Below, piece by piece: positions 10,476-20,405 of a stretch of DNA of 64,000 bases (position 1 is the first letter of the stretch; each line of letters opens with the position of its first letter). The DNA is taken from the NCBI RefSeq assembly GCF_024585285.1, contig NZ_CP040755.1:1488001-1552000 (forward strand), in the 5' to 3' direction. The notes under the pieces were generated by a model. It saw only the letters and a list, made by a program, of their open reading frames with translations, searched no databases and was not told where the DNA came from. This stretch comes from Colwellia sp. M166. Its GTDB lineage: Bacteria > Pseudomonadota > Gammaproteobacteria > Enterobacterales > Alteromonadaceae. The translations under genes were made by a program, and so were the position numbers.

Positions 10476-11375
10476 TTACCCTCGCATAGCCAGTGCGGCC
10501 GGTCGGTTACAGGTAAAGTAAAGGTAAGCATCTTCTAATGACGGTGCTCTTGAAATAGCTCTTGCATCAGGACAATAGTCAGCAACAATATTAAGTTCAA
10601 CCATGGTTTCTTTACGCACACTATGGCTAACAATGAATTCATGCTGGCACTGTTTAAGTTCACTGAAATTGACCGTTAGTTGCCAGCATTTATTGGCGAC
10701 TTTATGTTGAAGTGTATTGGGTGATGCTGATTGAATTAAATGCCCTGAGTGCATAATCGCAATGCGATCTGCAATTGATTCAACATCTGTCACTATATGC
10801 GTAGAGAATAGTATGCAACGTTCACCTGCCAACTCGGTTAATAACTGGCGAAAATTAGCACGTTCTTGTGGATCTAGGCCAACGGTTGGTTCATCAATAA
10901 TCAGCAACTTGGGATCATTAAGTAAAGCCTGCGCAATACCAATACGCTGTTTCATACCACCAGAATAGCCTTTTAATGACATATGCGCAGCGTGCGTTAG
11001 GTTGAGTTTATGAAGCAAAGCTTCAATGGTCTGATCTGCTATTGATTTATCTAATCCTTTTAAGCTAGCGATGTATTGCAAAAACTCGATGCCTGATAAC
11101 TGATCATATACCCCAAAATATTGTGGCAAGTAACCCAATTCATTCCTCAATATTTGAGGTGACTTAATAATATCTTGCCCTTGCCAAAAGATATTTCCTT
11201 GGGTTGGTTTTGTAATCGTTGCAAGAATTCGCATCAGGCTAGATTTCCCTGCACCATTTGGACCTAACAAACCCAAAATTCCTGGCTCAACTTGCAGTGA
11301 CAGTGAGTTGATTGCAAACTCAGTATTTTTGCCACTCTGATATTGATGACTAAGTGATTGAATATCCAATAACAT
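10476..11375 (-). CDS. ABC transporter ATP-binding protein
   Basis: A 299-aa ATPase that energises the adjacent permease. The Walker A motif GPNGAGKSS, signature SGGMKQRIGIAQALL, Walker B LLIIDEPTVGLDP and H-loop FSTHIV are all intact. The sequence is of the CcmA/YhaQ/drug-exporter type of ABC-2 ATPases. The last 70 residues form a regulatory extension. It is the first gene of a two-gene operon; the permease begins a few bases after its stop. Confidence 0.92.
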   Translation of the reverse strand: MLLDIQSLSHQYQSGKNTEFAINSLSLQVEPGILGLLGPNGAGKSSLMRILATITKPTQGNIFWQGQDIIKSPQILRNELGYLPQYFGVYDQLSGIEFLQYIASLKGLDKSIADQTIEALLHKLNLTHAAHMSLKGYSGGMKQRIGIAQALLNDPKLLIIDEPTVGLDPQERANFRQLLTELAGERCILFSTHIVTDVESIADRIAIMHSGHLIQSASPNTLQHKVANKCWQLTVNFSELKQCQHEFIVSHSVRKETMVELNIVADYCPDARAISRAPSLEDAYLYFTCNRPAALAMRG

Positions 11376-12578
11376 TATACTTCCCTTATAAATTAAGATT
11401 CAGTTACTGAGCAAAAACAACGCCATAAATAACTCATTGAAATTAAAAAAATTAAAAGCACTGCAACTCAAGAAATAGAAAGAAATGGTAAATTTAACTA
11501 ACTATTGGTGAAGTAAGAAAAAGTGATGATGAAAATAATAGTCATTTTTCATAGTAATCTACTAAGCCCAAAATTGACTAAACGCTGGAAGGTTATAAAT
11601 AATGATAAACGCGTCACGTGATAAGAAAAATCAGCATTTAATTTACATTTTTTGCGGCGCCGGTATGCGGCTGTACATAATTTTTGAGATTGCCAATCAC
11701 CAAGTGAAATTGAGGTCTGACGAATAGTCTTAACCATAAGGAGCATTTTTTTAATGAACAATCTGTATATTTTAAGGACGGTTTAGCCACCCAAACGATT
11801 ATTAAAAATCTTAATCAACCCGACTAGTCTTCCTACAGAGTAGACATTATTACACTTTAATAAAATCTAGATTTTAGACACTAAATAAACATGTTATTTT
11901 AGGCTAGAAGTATTTAAAAGTGGCACGTTGACTATCAACTAATTGCCTGTGCTTGAAATATATAATTAGGTATCTCTGTGTAAATCTACACAGTCAATTA
12001 CAACGATGACTAGAAGTGATGATTAATTAGCACTTGATGCGCTCTGAAAAAGAAATAAATTCATATACTGAACCTATTATCAACAATAAATAAGCTTTTT
12101 ATTAATAACTTACGCAAGATCATTATAAACTGAATTTATAGAACAAGTAGCGATCAGAGCAAGGCATAATGAGCATATTGGTAACTCAATATGAGCGCTA
12201 CTTTTCTGAAAAATTTTAATTAATAACTGACTCTTGCATTGAGCACTGTAAAAGCAGGGATCACTTAATGTTTAATATAATGCGAAGGATAGCGATGGCA
12301 CTATTTAAACTAAGCGACAAGCAAGTCAGCTAGATGGCGTGAAAAAATGGCAGGACTAGACGATGATTGCCATTCAAGCTTATTAGATTGTGGGATTAAA
12401 TACCCTAACTATTCGATATAAACACTTAATTAATAAGCTTTTATTAACTTTAATCGTCATATGAACTACAATCGAACATCATATAAATCGCTCTTTTATG
12501 AGCACTTGTGATTATAAAAGTGATGCTAAATAGTTAAAACATGGAATATAGCCATTGGTAAATAAGGAGAGTAACTCG
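11376..12578. other. Long intergenic region, no gene seen
   Basis: About 1.2 kb of AT-rich sequence upstream of two divergent genes (ABC operon on the left, outer-membrane protein on the right). Short open frames exist but lack family resemblance or good start signals. A good ribosome-binding site (AAGGAGAG) lies just before 12579. Degraded genes or small RNAs cannot be excluded. Confidence 0.4.
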
Positions 12579-13427
12579 ATGAAAAAAACGGCTTTGGCAG
12601 CAACGCTTGCTATGCTTTTTACGGCTAACGTACAAGCAGCTTTTACTTTTACCCCAAAAGCAAATAATAAGGTTGGTTTATATTTGGGCGGCCAAACTTG
12701 GCAAAGTGAAGCCAGTGGTATTTTGGGTGAAAAAAATACACTAATTGATTTCAATCTAAAAAAAGAACAGCAAAATAACTTCTTTGTTGCCATTGTACAT
12801 CCTTATCCTTTACTCCCTAATGTTCGTATCTCAAGTACTACAATTGCTACCACAGGTAGAGCTAATTTAACGCAAGTATTTAGCTTCGGCGATGAAACTT
12901 TTCTAATTGATACTGATGCTAATGCCAATTTTAACGTCAGTTATTTGGACTACACCTTATATTATGGGTTATTTGATAACGACTTATTTTCATTTGATTT
13001 GGGTTTAAGCGCGAGAGATTTTAATGGTGCTGTTATTATTACAGGGCAAACAATTATTGATTATGATGATTGCCTACAAACATCGCAAGGCAACCCTTGT
13101 CCATCAACATCAACATCAAGTTCAGTTACTCCTACAGGTAAAATAAAAACCGACGAAATTGTACCTATGCTGTATGCAGCTACCAACATTAGCTTGCCAT
13201 TAACAGGGCTAAGTTTATTTGCTCAAGGGGATTTTTCATTGATAGATGACCATTCACTTTTTGACTATCAAGTTGGTCTAAATTACAACCTAGCTTATAT
13301 CAGCAAGATGGATTTTAATCTGGCCTTAGGGTATCGAGTCATGAAAATCGAGTTTGAAGATTTACATAATTTAGATACTGATCTTGAATTTAAAGGTGCT
13401 TTTGTTGGCGTGATTGTGCACTTTTAA
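12579..13427 (+). CDS. Outer-membrane beta-barrel protein, TIGR04219-like
   Basis: A 282-aa protein with a classic signal peptide (MKKTALAATLAMLFTANVQA). The mature protein resembles the TIGR04219 outer-membrane family found in marine gammaproteobacteria: VGLYLGGQTWQSEASG near the N-terminus, alternating beta strands, and a C-terminal strand ending in VGVIVHF with the terminal Phe of barrel proteins. The start is set at 12579, 8 codons into the longest frame, because AAGGAGAG and the signal peptide fit only there. The function of the family is unknown. Confidence 0.8.
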   Translation: MKKTALAATLAMLFTANVQAAFTFTPKANNKVGLYLGGQTWQSEASGILGEKNTLIDFNLKKEQQNNFFVAIVHPYPLLPNVRISSTTIATTGRANLTQVFSFGDETFLIDTDANANFNVSYLDYTLYYGLFDNDLFSFDLGLSARDFNGAVIITGQTIIDYDDCLQTSQGNPCPSTSTSSSVTPTGKIKTDEIVPMLYAATNISLPLTGLSLFAQGDFSLIDDHSLFDYQVGLNYNLAYISKMDFNLALGYRVMKIEFEDLHNLDTDLEFKGAFVGVIVHF

Positions 13428-13613
13428 AGCTTAATGTCTAAAGTCTGGTAAAAGTTAGCGTGCTGAAATGAACTTCCATAAGCAACAATGAGCTTAAGCC
13501 GTATCTTTCAGCTCAATATCCCGCCAAAAATCCGATCCAGCTTCATTAGAAACCTTCTAGTTCTATATTGGAATGATCAGGAACAAACTTAATAAACTTG
13601 GTATAAACTTTAC

Positions 13614-13633
13614 AACCGACCTACCGGTCGGTT
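13614..13633. promoter_or_regulatory. TetR-type operator upstream of the tetR gene
   Basis: A perfect inverted repeat AACCGACC/GGTCGGTT with a 4-base spacer lies 42 bp upstream of the TetR-family start. A related site (shared GACC-N3-CGGTCGGT) is found before the MlaC-like gene at 14335, which marks both as likely binding sites of the regulator encoded between them. Confidence 0.7.
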
Positions 13634-13675
13634 AAACTAACACTATTATCATTTTCGCTGCTTTAAGATAAATTC

Positions 13676-14260
13676 ATGAGAGATGCTGAACAAACCCGTA
13701 ACAAAATACTTGAGATAAGTGCTGATGAAATTCATAAAAAGGGTTTCACTGCCACGAGCTTATCTTGTATTTTAGCGCGTTGTGAAATATCTAAAGGTGC
13801 GCTGTATCATCACTTTTCTAATAAGATGGAGCTTGGCTATGCGGTATTTGAAGAAGTATATGCGCCTGCTTTTATTGCACTTTGGCAACCACCAGTAGAG
13901 TCTGAAGATCCAATTCAAGGTTTATGCGACTTTTTCAGTTCAATGTCTAAAGAGATGACTTGCGATGAAATCATTTGTGGCTGCCCGCTAAACAACCTCT
14001 GCCAAGAAATGTCTGGCGTTAATGAAGGCTTTCGTATTCGTATATTAGCGATGCAACAACAGTTAAACTTATTAATCGCCACTAATTTGTCACGAGTTAG
14101 CAAGCAGCTAAAACCTGATCTAGATTTTAGTCAAGTCGCCTACTTTATTGTTTCAACCTTTCATGGCTCTTCAAGTTTAAGTAAGAGTACATTAAATAAA
14201 GAGCTTTTTGACAAAGTCATCAAAGAACTTTGTCGCTATCTTCAACAGCTCAAAGCTTAA
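13676..14260 (+). CDS. TetR/AcrR-family transcriptional regulator
   Basis: A 194-aa regulator. The N-terminal helix-turn-helix is clear: RNKILEISADEIHKKGFTAT and then LARCEISKGALYHHFSNKMEL, the signature of TetR proteins. The C-terminal ligand domain has several Cys (CDEIICGCPLNNLCQ), which is characteristic of the YcdC/TetR_C_33-like subfamily. Palindromic operators sit in front of this gene and in front of the following MlaC-like gene, so it probably represses both. The inducer is unknown. Confidence 0.9.
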   Translation: MRDAEQTRNKILEISADEIHKKGFTATSLSCILARCEISKGALYHHFSNKMELGYAVFEEVYAPAFIALWQPPVESEDPIQGLCDFFSSMSKEMTCDEIICGCPLNNLCQEMSGVNEGFRIRILAMQQQLNLLIATNLSRVSKQLKPDLDFSQVAYFIVSTFHGSSSLSKSTLNKELFDKVIKELCRYLQQLKA

Positions 14261-14334
14261 TAACCATTAATTACGTCTTGAGTTAACACTTCTTAACACT
14301 TTATCTTCTATCTTAATCCTAAAAGTCATTTACA

Positions 14335-14349
14335 GACCGTGCGGTCGGT
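14335..14349. promoter_or_regulatory. TetR-type operator upstream of the MlaC-like gene
   Basis: GACCGTGCGGTCGGT contains the inverted repeat ACCG-TG-CGGT and shares GACC-N3-CGGTCGGT with the operator before the tetR gene. It lies about 60 bp before the MlaC-like start and next to a possible -10 (TATAAT at about 14353), so it would block transcription when bound. Confidence 0.65.
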
Positions 14350-14410
14350 ATGTATAATAGCTAGCAATATAAATACCATCACACTTTAACGTTATTTCGC
14401 AAGGATCGTC

Positions 14411-15025
14411 ATGAAACAGCTCCTAATACTTCTGGTATTACTTACTGGCTTTATTCAAAATAGTATTGCAACTGAGGCTACGCCATCAGTTTCTCCCTAT
14501 CAAGTTATCGAAGTAACAGGTAATAGTTTGTTTACTAGAATTGCCAATAATCAAGAGGCTTTAAATAAGTTTCCTGAGCTAATGCGAGATATTGTCGAAG
14601 AAGAGTTAATGCCGTCAGTAGATTATCAATATGCAGCATTTAAAATTTTAGGTAAACATTTGAGAAAAACCACCCCTGAGCAAAGGGTAAAGTTTATTAC
14701 GGCAATGCGTGCATATTTAGTGCGTACTTATGCTAACGCATTAACCCAATATAAAAATCAAAAGGTCTTGTTTGAACCTGAAACTAATTTAAAAGCAAAC
14801 GCCAGATCTGCTTCGGTTGATGTCAAAATAGTCGATACTGGTAAGCCAGATATCAAACTAACATTTCAAATGCGCAAAGATAGCAAGACACAGCAATGGA
14901 AAGCCTATGACATGATTGTTGAAGGAATATCTTTAATTAGCACTAAACAATCAGAGTTTAATCGCAAAATATCAGATTTAGGCTTAGATCAAGTAACTAT
15001 CGAACTTGCATCAATTACTAAATAA
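14411..15025 (+). CDS. MlaC-family phospholipid-binding / toluene-tolerance protein
   Basis: A 204-aa periplasmic protein with a signal peptide (MKQLLILLVLLTGFIQNSIA). The body matches the MlaC/Ttg2D family: FPELMRDIVEEELMPSVDYQYAAFKILGKH, then RVKFITAMRAYLVRTYANAL, and the closing WKAYDMIVEGISLISTKQSEF. MlaC shuttles phospholipid between outer and inner membranes. Here it is separate from the mlaFEDCB operon and under a TetR-like operator, so it is probably an inducible paralogue rather than the housekeeping copy. Confidence 0.85.
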   Translation: MKQLLILLVLLTGFIQNSIATEATPSVSPYQVIEVTGNSLFTRIANNQEALNKFPELMRDIVEEELMPSVDYQYAAFKILGKHLRKTTPEQRVKFITAMRAYLVRTYANALTQYKNQKVLFEPETNLKANARSASVDVKIVDTGKPDIKLTFQMRKDSKTQQWKAYDMIVEGISLISTKQSEFNRKISDLGLDQVTIELASITK

Positions 15026-15038
15026 ATTATCTGTAAAC

Positions 15039-15068
15039 AAAGAGGCCAGCATAAATGCTGGCCTCTTT
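15039..15068. terminator. Bidirectional intrinsic terminator
   Basis: A perfect 14-bp stem AAAGAGGCCAGCAT/ATGCTGGCCTCTTT with a 2-base gap lies between the converging MlaC-like and penicillin-acylase genes. T-rich sequence follows on the plus strand and the A-rich arm serves the minus strand. Confidence 0.9.
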
Positions 15069-15083
15069 GTTTATAGCTGCTAA

Positions 15084-17615
15084 CTAATTACTCGATACTG
15101 TCGAAGTAATCGTCATTTCTGACACTTTATTTGCTTCTATATCGGCCTCAGTAAAACGTAAAGGTCTAAGTTGAGGTTGCTGTGAATATAATAAAGTTTG
15201 ATCTAAGTTATGATCACTACCATATTCACTAGATTGAGAGTAAGTCAGTAAACCACGAGCAACTGGACCATCATCAGTAAAGTTAACAACAGTCATCCAA
15301 CTACTACCGCTATTAATATGATAGCCTGCAGAGTCTGCGCTCAAAGGCGAATCCATATTTTGTGCTGAGTAATTATGTCGACGCAATAGCGTGCCGTCAT
15401 TGATAGTCATGGGGCTAAAAACATTAAAGCCACCTTCAATATTATGCGCCCCGGCCCATGGAATTTTCACGCCTGAAGCACTACCATCTGGTAAGCTTCG
15501 TTCAACAAATTGCACGCTACCCAGTGTGGCATCCAAGGCAAAGCCAGCAGATTCAACATTAACAATAGCTTGAGTAAACTGTTCAAGGGTAGTCGTATTA
15601 TTCACTAAGCCTTTTGGTGTTGTTGTCGCACTGTCAACAGCAAAGCCTTGTTGCCATTGAGGGTTTTGAGCAAACAAAAAAGCAAACTCTCTAAATAAAT
15701 GTGCAGAGCTACTGTTTTTATTCATTGTGCCATCCCAAAGCGCCAGCGCTGAACAACCACTACTAATATCTATATTGCCTGCTCCAAGAACAACAGCTGT
15801 ACTTCCTTGTGCTTGGCAAATAGACAATAACTCAGCGAGAATATCTTCAGCTAAATAACTACGATTATTTAGTAAAGCTAGTTCAAGCTCTTGCAGATTA
15901 AATAAGCCATCACTGCCGGCACTATCAGCTAGTAGTTTATGTGCCATGCGTGATCGTAACGATTGCTCATTTTCAACTTTTCCATATAGCGGTGAAATAC
16001 CGGTTATTGGTGCATTAAGATTAGTTAACCAGAAACTATCATTAGAGTTTTGTACATAATCAGTACCTGAATACTTAGGTGCATTTGCATAAGGCACAGC
16101 ACGTTCAAAATCGAATGCCGATAAGAAACCGGGTAATATTGTAAAGCCGGCGGCTTGCTTAGCACCAATAAGTAAAGGATTGGTAGTCATTTCCTTGAGC
16201 GCAATATCAGTTAAATAAGGCACGGGAGAGTCATCAACATAATAAACATTTCCCTCGCTATCTGCTGACATCGTGTTATTAAAAATGACACCATCATAAT
16301 CTTGGAAAGCTTGTTCAAATTCGGCAATATTACCGGCTAAATTCATCGCCAACCAATGATCAATAATATCCACATTGCCTAAGTTCACATCTTTAATCGC
16401 AAAAGCACTGCCACCAGGTCCCCATTCAAAGCTACCGGGGATAATAATCATAGGGCCATGATGTGTTGAATAACTTTTTTTGGCTAATTTAATGGTTTGC
16501 CCTGGCGCTACAGCAACATCAATAACAAATTCTTTTTGCGTAATAACACGATTAACACCATCAATTACTTGCGACATTTGTGCGGGGTCATTGGGATTCA
16601 ATGTTAGTTGATAAACCACAAAATGCTCTGCTGAAGAGAAAGTATGTGTCCAAGCAACATGTTCATTAAAACCAATATTAACAACGCCTGGCATACCTGT
16701 TAATGAGCCCCCCATGACATTTAAGTGCTCAGGAATAGTGATATGAAACTGCCAAAAACGTAAATTACCAGTATGGGGGAAATGCGGGTTAGCCAGCACC
16801 ATACCCTTGCCATTTTCAGTTTTATCTTTGCCTAAGCCCCAACCATTTGAACCTAAATCACCTGGATTTATTGCTGGTAGTTTCACTATTGGTTTGGCGT
16901 TAACTTGGTAGCCACTAGCATTAACACTTTGTTGGTACGGTATATAATTTTCTCCAGGAGGAGCAGCGAGAAACATCGGTCCAAGAAAGTTTGCTGCACC
17001 GGGTAACAAAGCAATTCCCAGAGAATACGTTAACACATCAATATCAGTTATCGGTTGCACCCAAGGCATATTAGCGCAGGCACTATCGATATTGCTAACA
17101 CCGGTATCGGCCAAGTATTTATTATAGCCTTGAGCATAACCAGACAATAATGCCTGACTATTAGCGGATAAGGCGTTAATATTTTGCTCTGCGTGCTTTC
17201 TAATACCCAAGGTTAAGAAGCCAAAATCATTAATTAAATGTTCTGAATCCCCTGAAGCGGCAATTAAGTCCGGACCTAAGTATTTTGCGCGCTGAGAGTT
17301 ATATTTAACAATTTGATCAGCCAAGATACAGATATTATCCTTTGCGAATGCATAACCAACCCCATAAGACATGCTTTCAAGGTTATCTGCCGTAACGTGA
17401 GGCACACCATAATCTGTCCAGCGAATATTGGCTGTTAGAATACCGTCGTTATCAAATGAAGGTACTGGAGTAACCACCGTAGGGGGTAGTGTTGGCTCTG
17501 GAACAGTAGGCGCTGGCGTGCCAATATAAGTATGTTCTCCACCACAGGCGGCGAGCAAACAAGCTAAACTGAACATTGCTAATGGTGTACGTAAGTATTG
17601 AAATGAATATGTCAA
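15084..17615 (-). CDS. Penicillin acylase-family lipoprotein (Ntn hydrolase; acylase)
   Basis: An 843-aa S45-family Ntn hydrolase. The N-terminus is a lipoprotein signal (LACLLAAC at about residues 17-24) followed by a Pro/Thr-rich linker. The alpha-chain region begins with RWTDYGVPHVTADNLESMSYGVGYAFA. The expected self-cleavage and nucleophile Ser is in DLGSNGWGLGKDKTENG. The beta-chain motifs NPHFPHTG, GFNEHVAWTHTFS and the paired Asn region NDSFWLTN follow. Family members hydrolyse amides such as penicillins, cyclic lipopeptides or acyl-homoserine lactones. The substrate here is unknown, but quorum-signal acylases of this size exist. It is monocistronic. Confidence 0.88.
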   Translation of the reverse strand: MTYSFQYLRTPLAMFSLACLLAACGGEHTYIGTPAPTVPEPTLPPTVVTPVPSFDNDGILTANIRWTDYGVPHVTADNLESMSYGVGYAFAKDNICILADQIVKYNSQRAKYLGPDLIAASGDSEHLINDFGFLTLGIRKHAEQNINALSANSQALLSGYAQGYNKYLADTGVSNIDSACANMPWVQPITDIDVLTYSLGIALLPGAANFLGPMFLAAPPGENYIPYQQSVNASGYQVNAKPIVKLPAINPGDLGSNGWGLGKDKTENGKGMVLANPHFPHTGNLRFWQFHITIPEHLNVMGGSLTGMPGVVNIGFNEHVAWTHTFSSAEHFVVYQLTLNPNDPAQMSQVIDGVNRVITQKEFVIDVAVAPGQTIKLAKKSYSTHHGPMIIIPGSFEWGPGGSAFAIKDVNLGNVDIIDHWLAMNLAGNIAEFEQAFQDYDGVIFNNTMSADSEGNVYYVDDSPVPYLTDIALKEMTTNPLLIGAKQAAGFTILPGFLSAFDFERAVPYANAPKYSGTDYVQNSNDSFWLTNLNAPITGISPLYGKVENEQSLRSRMAHKLLADSAGSDGLFNLQELELALLNNRSYLAEDILAELLSICQAQGSTAVVLGAGNIDISSGCSALALWDGTMNKNSSSAHLFREFAFLFAQNPQWQQGFAVDSATTTPKGLVNNTTTLEQFTQAIVNVESAGFALDATLGSVQFVERSLPDGSASGVKIPWAGAHNIEGGFNVFSPMTINDGTLLRRHNYSAQNMDSPLSADSAGYHINSGSSWMTVVNFTDDGPVARGLLTYSQSSEYGSDHNLDQTLLYSQQPQLRPLRFTEADIEANKVSEMTITSTVSSN

Positions 17616-18126
17616 AATAAACTCCCTGTCATTTAACGATTATTATTTTATTTTTACAGCCCTAGAACTGAGTATAACAACAATAGTTGCATAATAATCA
17701 ACCAACCACAAACACTCATTTATTTGAAAAAGTCACAACGCTAGCAAGCGATTTATGCCCAGTTCATATGCAGACCAATAAGAAAAATCAACCTACAAAG
17801 CGATATAATACCAAGTTTATTAAGTTGGTTCCCAATCAGAGCTTAGTAAAATTGGTATTAGCTAATTTTGGTGATTACACATAGCCTCTTGGCTTGTCTT
17901 GAAAAAGCGTCAATATTTGTGGGTTACAGGATCTAGGTACTTAGCGTGAGCAGGACGCGGTAAGCTGTGCTTAATATGCCTTTGGAGTAAGCAAACATTA
18001 TATCAAGCGCCTAGATTGCCAACTTTTTCAAACACAACAGAGCGATAAAATGAAAGAGCAACAACCCCTAGTATCGTGTATACCCTTAGAATATTAAATA
18101 CCGAGCAATAATCACGGTTTTTTGGG
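17616..18126. other. Intergenic region upstream of the acylase, no gene seen
   Basis: About 510 bp between the start of the acylase gene and the end of the LysR gene. It holds the inverted repeat at 17806-17860 but no credible gene. Confidence 0.45.
17806..17860. repeat. Imperfect inverted repeat, possible REP/MITE-like hairpin
   Basis: The arms TAATACCAAGTTTA and TAAAATTGGTATTA are near-perfect reverse complements separated by about 27 bp. Short ATTGGTATTA-type palindromes between genes recall small dispersed hairpin repeats. Only one clear copy is seen in this window. Confidence 0.4.
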
Positions 18127-19074
18127 TCAACCACCTTGATATAAACGCTCAAAGTTAGGAATATTAGACTCCCAAATAGGAATATCTTTACCAATATATT
18201 CACGAACGGCATCCAGAAATAATCGCGTTCTTACCGGTAAATCGCGATGCGGGTAAATCGCATACATAGCACTGTAATCTAACAACTTTAAGTCTGGAAG
18301 GATCGGTACTAAATGACCATCGGCCACTTCACTACCAACAATAAATGCAGGCATAACAACGAATGCGGTGCCTGAAAGTGCTTTTAATAACAATATTTCA
18401 CCATCGTTCGCGCGAAAAACACTTTTCATGTTTTTTTCAACTCTCTCACCGTGCTCATCAAGGTACTTAATTGTGGTAACACGTAAAGACGTACTGGTAT
18501 AGTTCGCCACCGGCAATAACGCTAATTCGTCTATATTTTTCGGCATACCATAAGTATCAATAAACTCAGGTGACGCTAGAATAATCATGCGATTACGGGC
18601 GAGTTTGCGCGCGATCAGTGTCGAATCTTTCGGTTCACCGACACGAAACGCTAAATCAAAGCCTTCTGCAACAATATCCATCACACGATCATCTAAGCGC
18701 AATTCAACTTCAACTTGCGGAAAACGTTTTTGAAAGTCATTGATCACGGGCTGTAAATAACGCTTAGCAATAATTGTCGATGACGTTATTTTTAAAACCC
18801 CACGCGGCTCTTGATGGTAGTTTTCAGCTAATCTAACCGTTTGTCCTAATAACTCACGCAGCTCTCGGGATTTTTTTATCATTTCCGCACCTGCAGCGGT
18901 GAGCGAAAAAGACCGAGTTGTTCTATTCAACAGCCTTACGCCTAAGTCATCTTCAAGTCGGCTGATTTGTTTTGAGATCACTGAACGGTCAATATTACGA
19001 CTTGTTGCTGCACCAGCAAACGAGCCGTGTTCAACAACATCTAACAGCATGAGTAATCGACTGGTGATATCCAT
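18127..19074 (-). CDS. LysR-family transcriptional regulator
   Basis: A 315-aa LysR regulator divergent from an RND efflux operon. The N-terminal winged helix is typical (LLDVVEHGSFAGAATSRNID ... ISRLEDDLGVRLLNRTTRSFSLTAAG). The effector domain begins with GVLKITSSTIIAKRYLQPVI and contains FDLAFRVGEPKDSTLIARKL, as in the CrgA/DsdC-like group. The position next to an RND pump resembles MexT-MexEF and BpeT-BpeEF arrangements, so it probably activates or represses the pump in response to a small molecule. Confidence 0.9.
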   Translation of the reverse strand: MDITSRLLMLLDVVEHGSFAGAATSRNIDRSVISKQISRLEDDLGVRLLNRTTRSFSLTAAGAEMIKKSRELRELLGQTVRLAENYHQEPRGVLKITSSTIIAKRYLQPVINDFQKRFPQVEVELRLDDRVMDIVAEGFDLAFRVGEPKDSTLIARKLARNRMIILASPEFIDTYGMPKNIDELALLPVANYTSTSLRVTTIKYLDEHGERVEKNMKSVFRANDGEILLLKALSGTAFVVMPAFIVGSEVADGHLVPILPDLKLLDYSAMYAIYPHRDLPVRTRLFLDAVREYIGKDIPIWESNIPNFERLYQGG

Positions 19075-19096
19075 AATTTATTTTCAGTAAATTTCA

Positions 19097-19119
19097 ATTG
19101 GTGCAATATTGGCACTAAT
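19097..19119. promoter_or_regulatory. Candidate LysR operator in the divergent promoter region
   Basis: A dyad ATTGGTGC ... GGCACTAAT centred on AATATT lies between the LysR gene and the efflux operon. Its size and symmetry fit a LysR-type box, and it overlaps the start-proximal side of the LysR gene as expected for autorepression. Confidence 0.5.
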
Positions 19120-19214
19120 GAATTTAAAAATCTATGCTTTTTTTGCACATATTAGTTCCGTATCATGCACGTCATGAATTTAAGTAATATCAATATGGGC
19201 AAAAGAGCACCACT

Positions 19215-20396
19215 ATGAATAAAACATTAATTATTGTCGCCATTCTCACTATCAGTTTAGCTATTACCGGTTGTACTGATGAGTCAGCGCAAAAATCTGC
19301 ACAACAACCACTACAACCGATTGATGTTGCACAGGTATTAGTGAAACCAGTACAAAGCTGGCACACCTATACAACACGTTTAGAGTCACCTGAAGAAGTG
19401 GCACTGATGCCACGCGTATCAGGCGTTATTGATCAGATAACTTTTAAAGAAGGCGATGATGTAAAACAAGGCGATTTATTATTTCAACTTGATGACCGCC
19501 CTTTTGCCGCAGTAGTCGCTAGCTTAGAAGCACAAATTCTCAGTGCTAAAGCGGCCTTAAATCAAGCAAAAAGTGAAGCAAAACGTGCTATACGCTTAAC
19601 AGAGCGAAATGCCATATCAACAGAACAAGCGCAAGCTCGCACCTCAACTTTACATCAACGTGAAGCACAATTAGCCGCATTACAAGCCCAGCTAACTTCT
19701 GCACAACTTGACCTAGAGTTTACTGCCATTCGTTCACCTATTGATGGCGTAATTTCACGCGCTAACATCACCCGTGGTAATAACGTGCTTGCTGGCCAAA
19801 GCGTACTCACGTCAATTGTTTCTAATAATGAAATGTATGCCTATTTTGATATTGATGAACGCACTTGGAATAGTTCATTTGCTAATGTCACTGCTACTAG
19901 CAAGCAACAAGTAGTTATGCAAAAAGTAGGTGAGCAAAGCTTTGCTCATGAAGGTTATATTAATTTCATTGATAACCGCATTAACGCGTCAACCGGCACA
20001 TTGCGTGTACGGGCAATTTTTGAAGGCGAACATGAGCAAATAAACGACCAGTTACGAGCCGGTTCTTTTGCTCGTATTAAACTGGCGGCTAATGCCATTA
20101 CTGAGCAAATTATTGTGCCGGAGCGTGCCATAGGTACAGATTTAAAGAATCGTTTCGTACTAACTTTGGATAAAAACAATGTGCTTGCCTACAAGTTAGT
20201 TGAAATCGGCGAGCGTTACGGAAAACTCCGTGCTATTACATCAGGTTTAAGCGAAGGCGATATTATTGCTGTTAACGGTCCAGCGCGTGTTGGTCCTGGC
20301 ATGCCTGTTAACCCGAATACCGTCACCATTGATAGCACGGATATCGCATTTACTTTATCTACATTTGACGATGCTAGCCTTGTTGCTAAGTACTAA
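19215..20396 (+). CDS. RND efflux periplasmic adaptor (membrane-fusion) lipoprotein
   Basis: A 393-aa adaptor protein of the AcrA/MexE family. It has a lipoprotein signal with lipobox LAITGC (Cys at about 20). The domains in order are beta-barrel and lipoyl halves (PRVSGVIDQITFKEGDDVKQ and FTAIRSPIDGVISRANITRG), separated by a coiled-coil hairpin (residues about 100-160, rich in Ala/Gln), then the barrel and membrane-proximal domains. It is the first gene of a three-component pump operon; the transporter gene starts 10 bp downstream. Confidence 0.93.
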   Translation: MNKTLIIVAILTISLAITGCTDESAQKSAQQPLQPIDVAQVLVKPVQSWHTYTTRLESPEEVALMPRVSGVIDQITFKEGDDVKQGDLLFQLDDRPFAAVVASLEAQILSAKAALNQAKSEAKRAIRLTERNAISTEQAQARTSTLHQREAQLAALQAQLTSAQLDLEFTAIRSPIDGVISRANITRGNNVLAGQSVLTSIVSNNEMYAYFDIDERTWNSSFANVTATSKQQVVMQKVGEQSFAHEGYINFIDNRINASTGTLRVRAIFEGEHEQINDQLRAGSFARIKLAANAITEQIIVPERAIGTDLKNRFVLTLDKNNVLAYKLVEIGERYGKLRAITSGLSEGDIIAVNGPARVGPGMPVNPNTVTIDSTDIAFTLSTFDDASLVAKY

Positions 20397-20405
20397 GAGC
20401 TGAAC

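Noticed and set aside
11549-11761. A 70-codon minus-strand open frame in the long intergenic region
   Set aside because: No ribosome-binding site, no family resemblance and an unusual basic/random composition; probably chance.
17687-17884. A 65-codon plus-strand open frame upstream of the acylase gene
   Set aside because: It overlaps an inverted repeat, lacks a start signal and resembles no protein.
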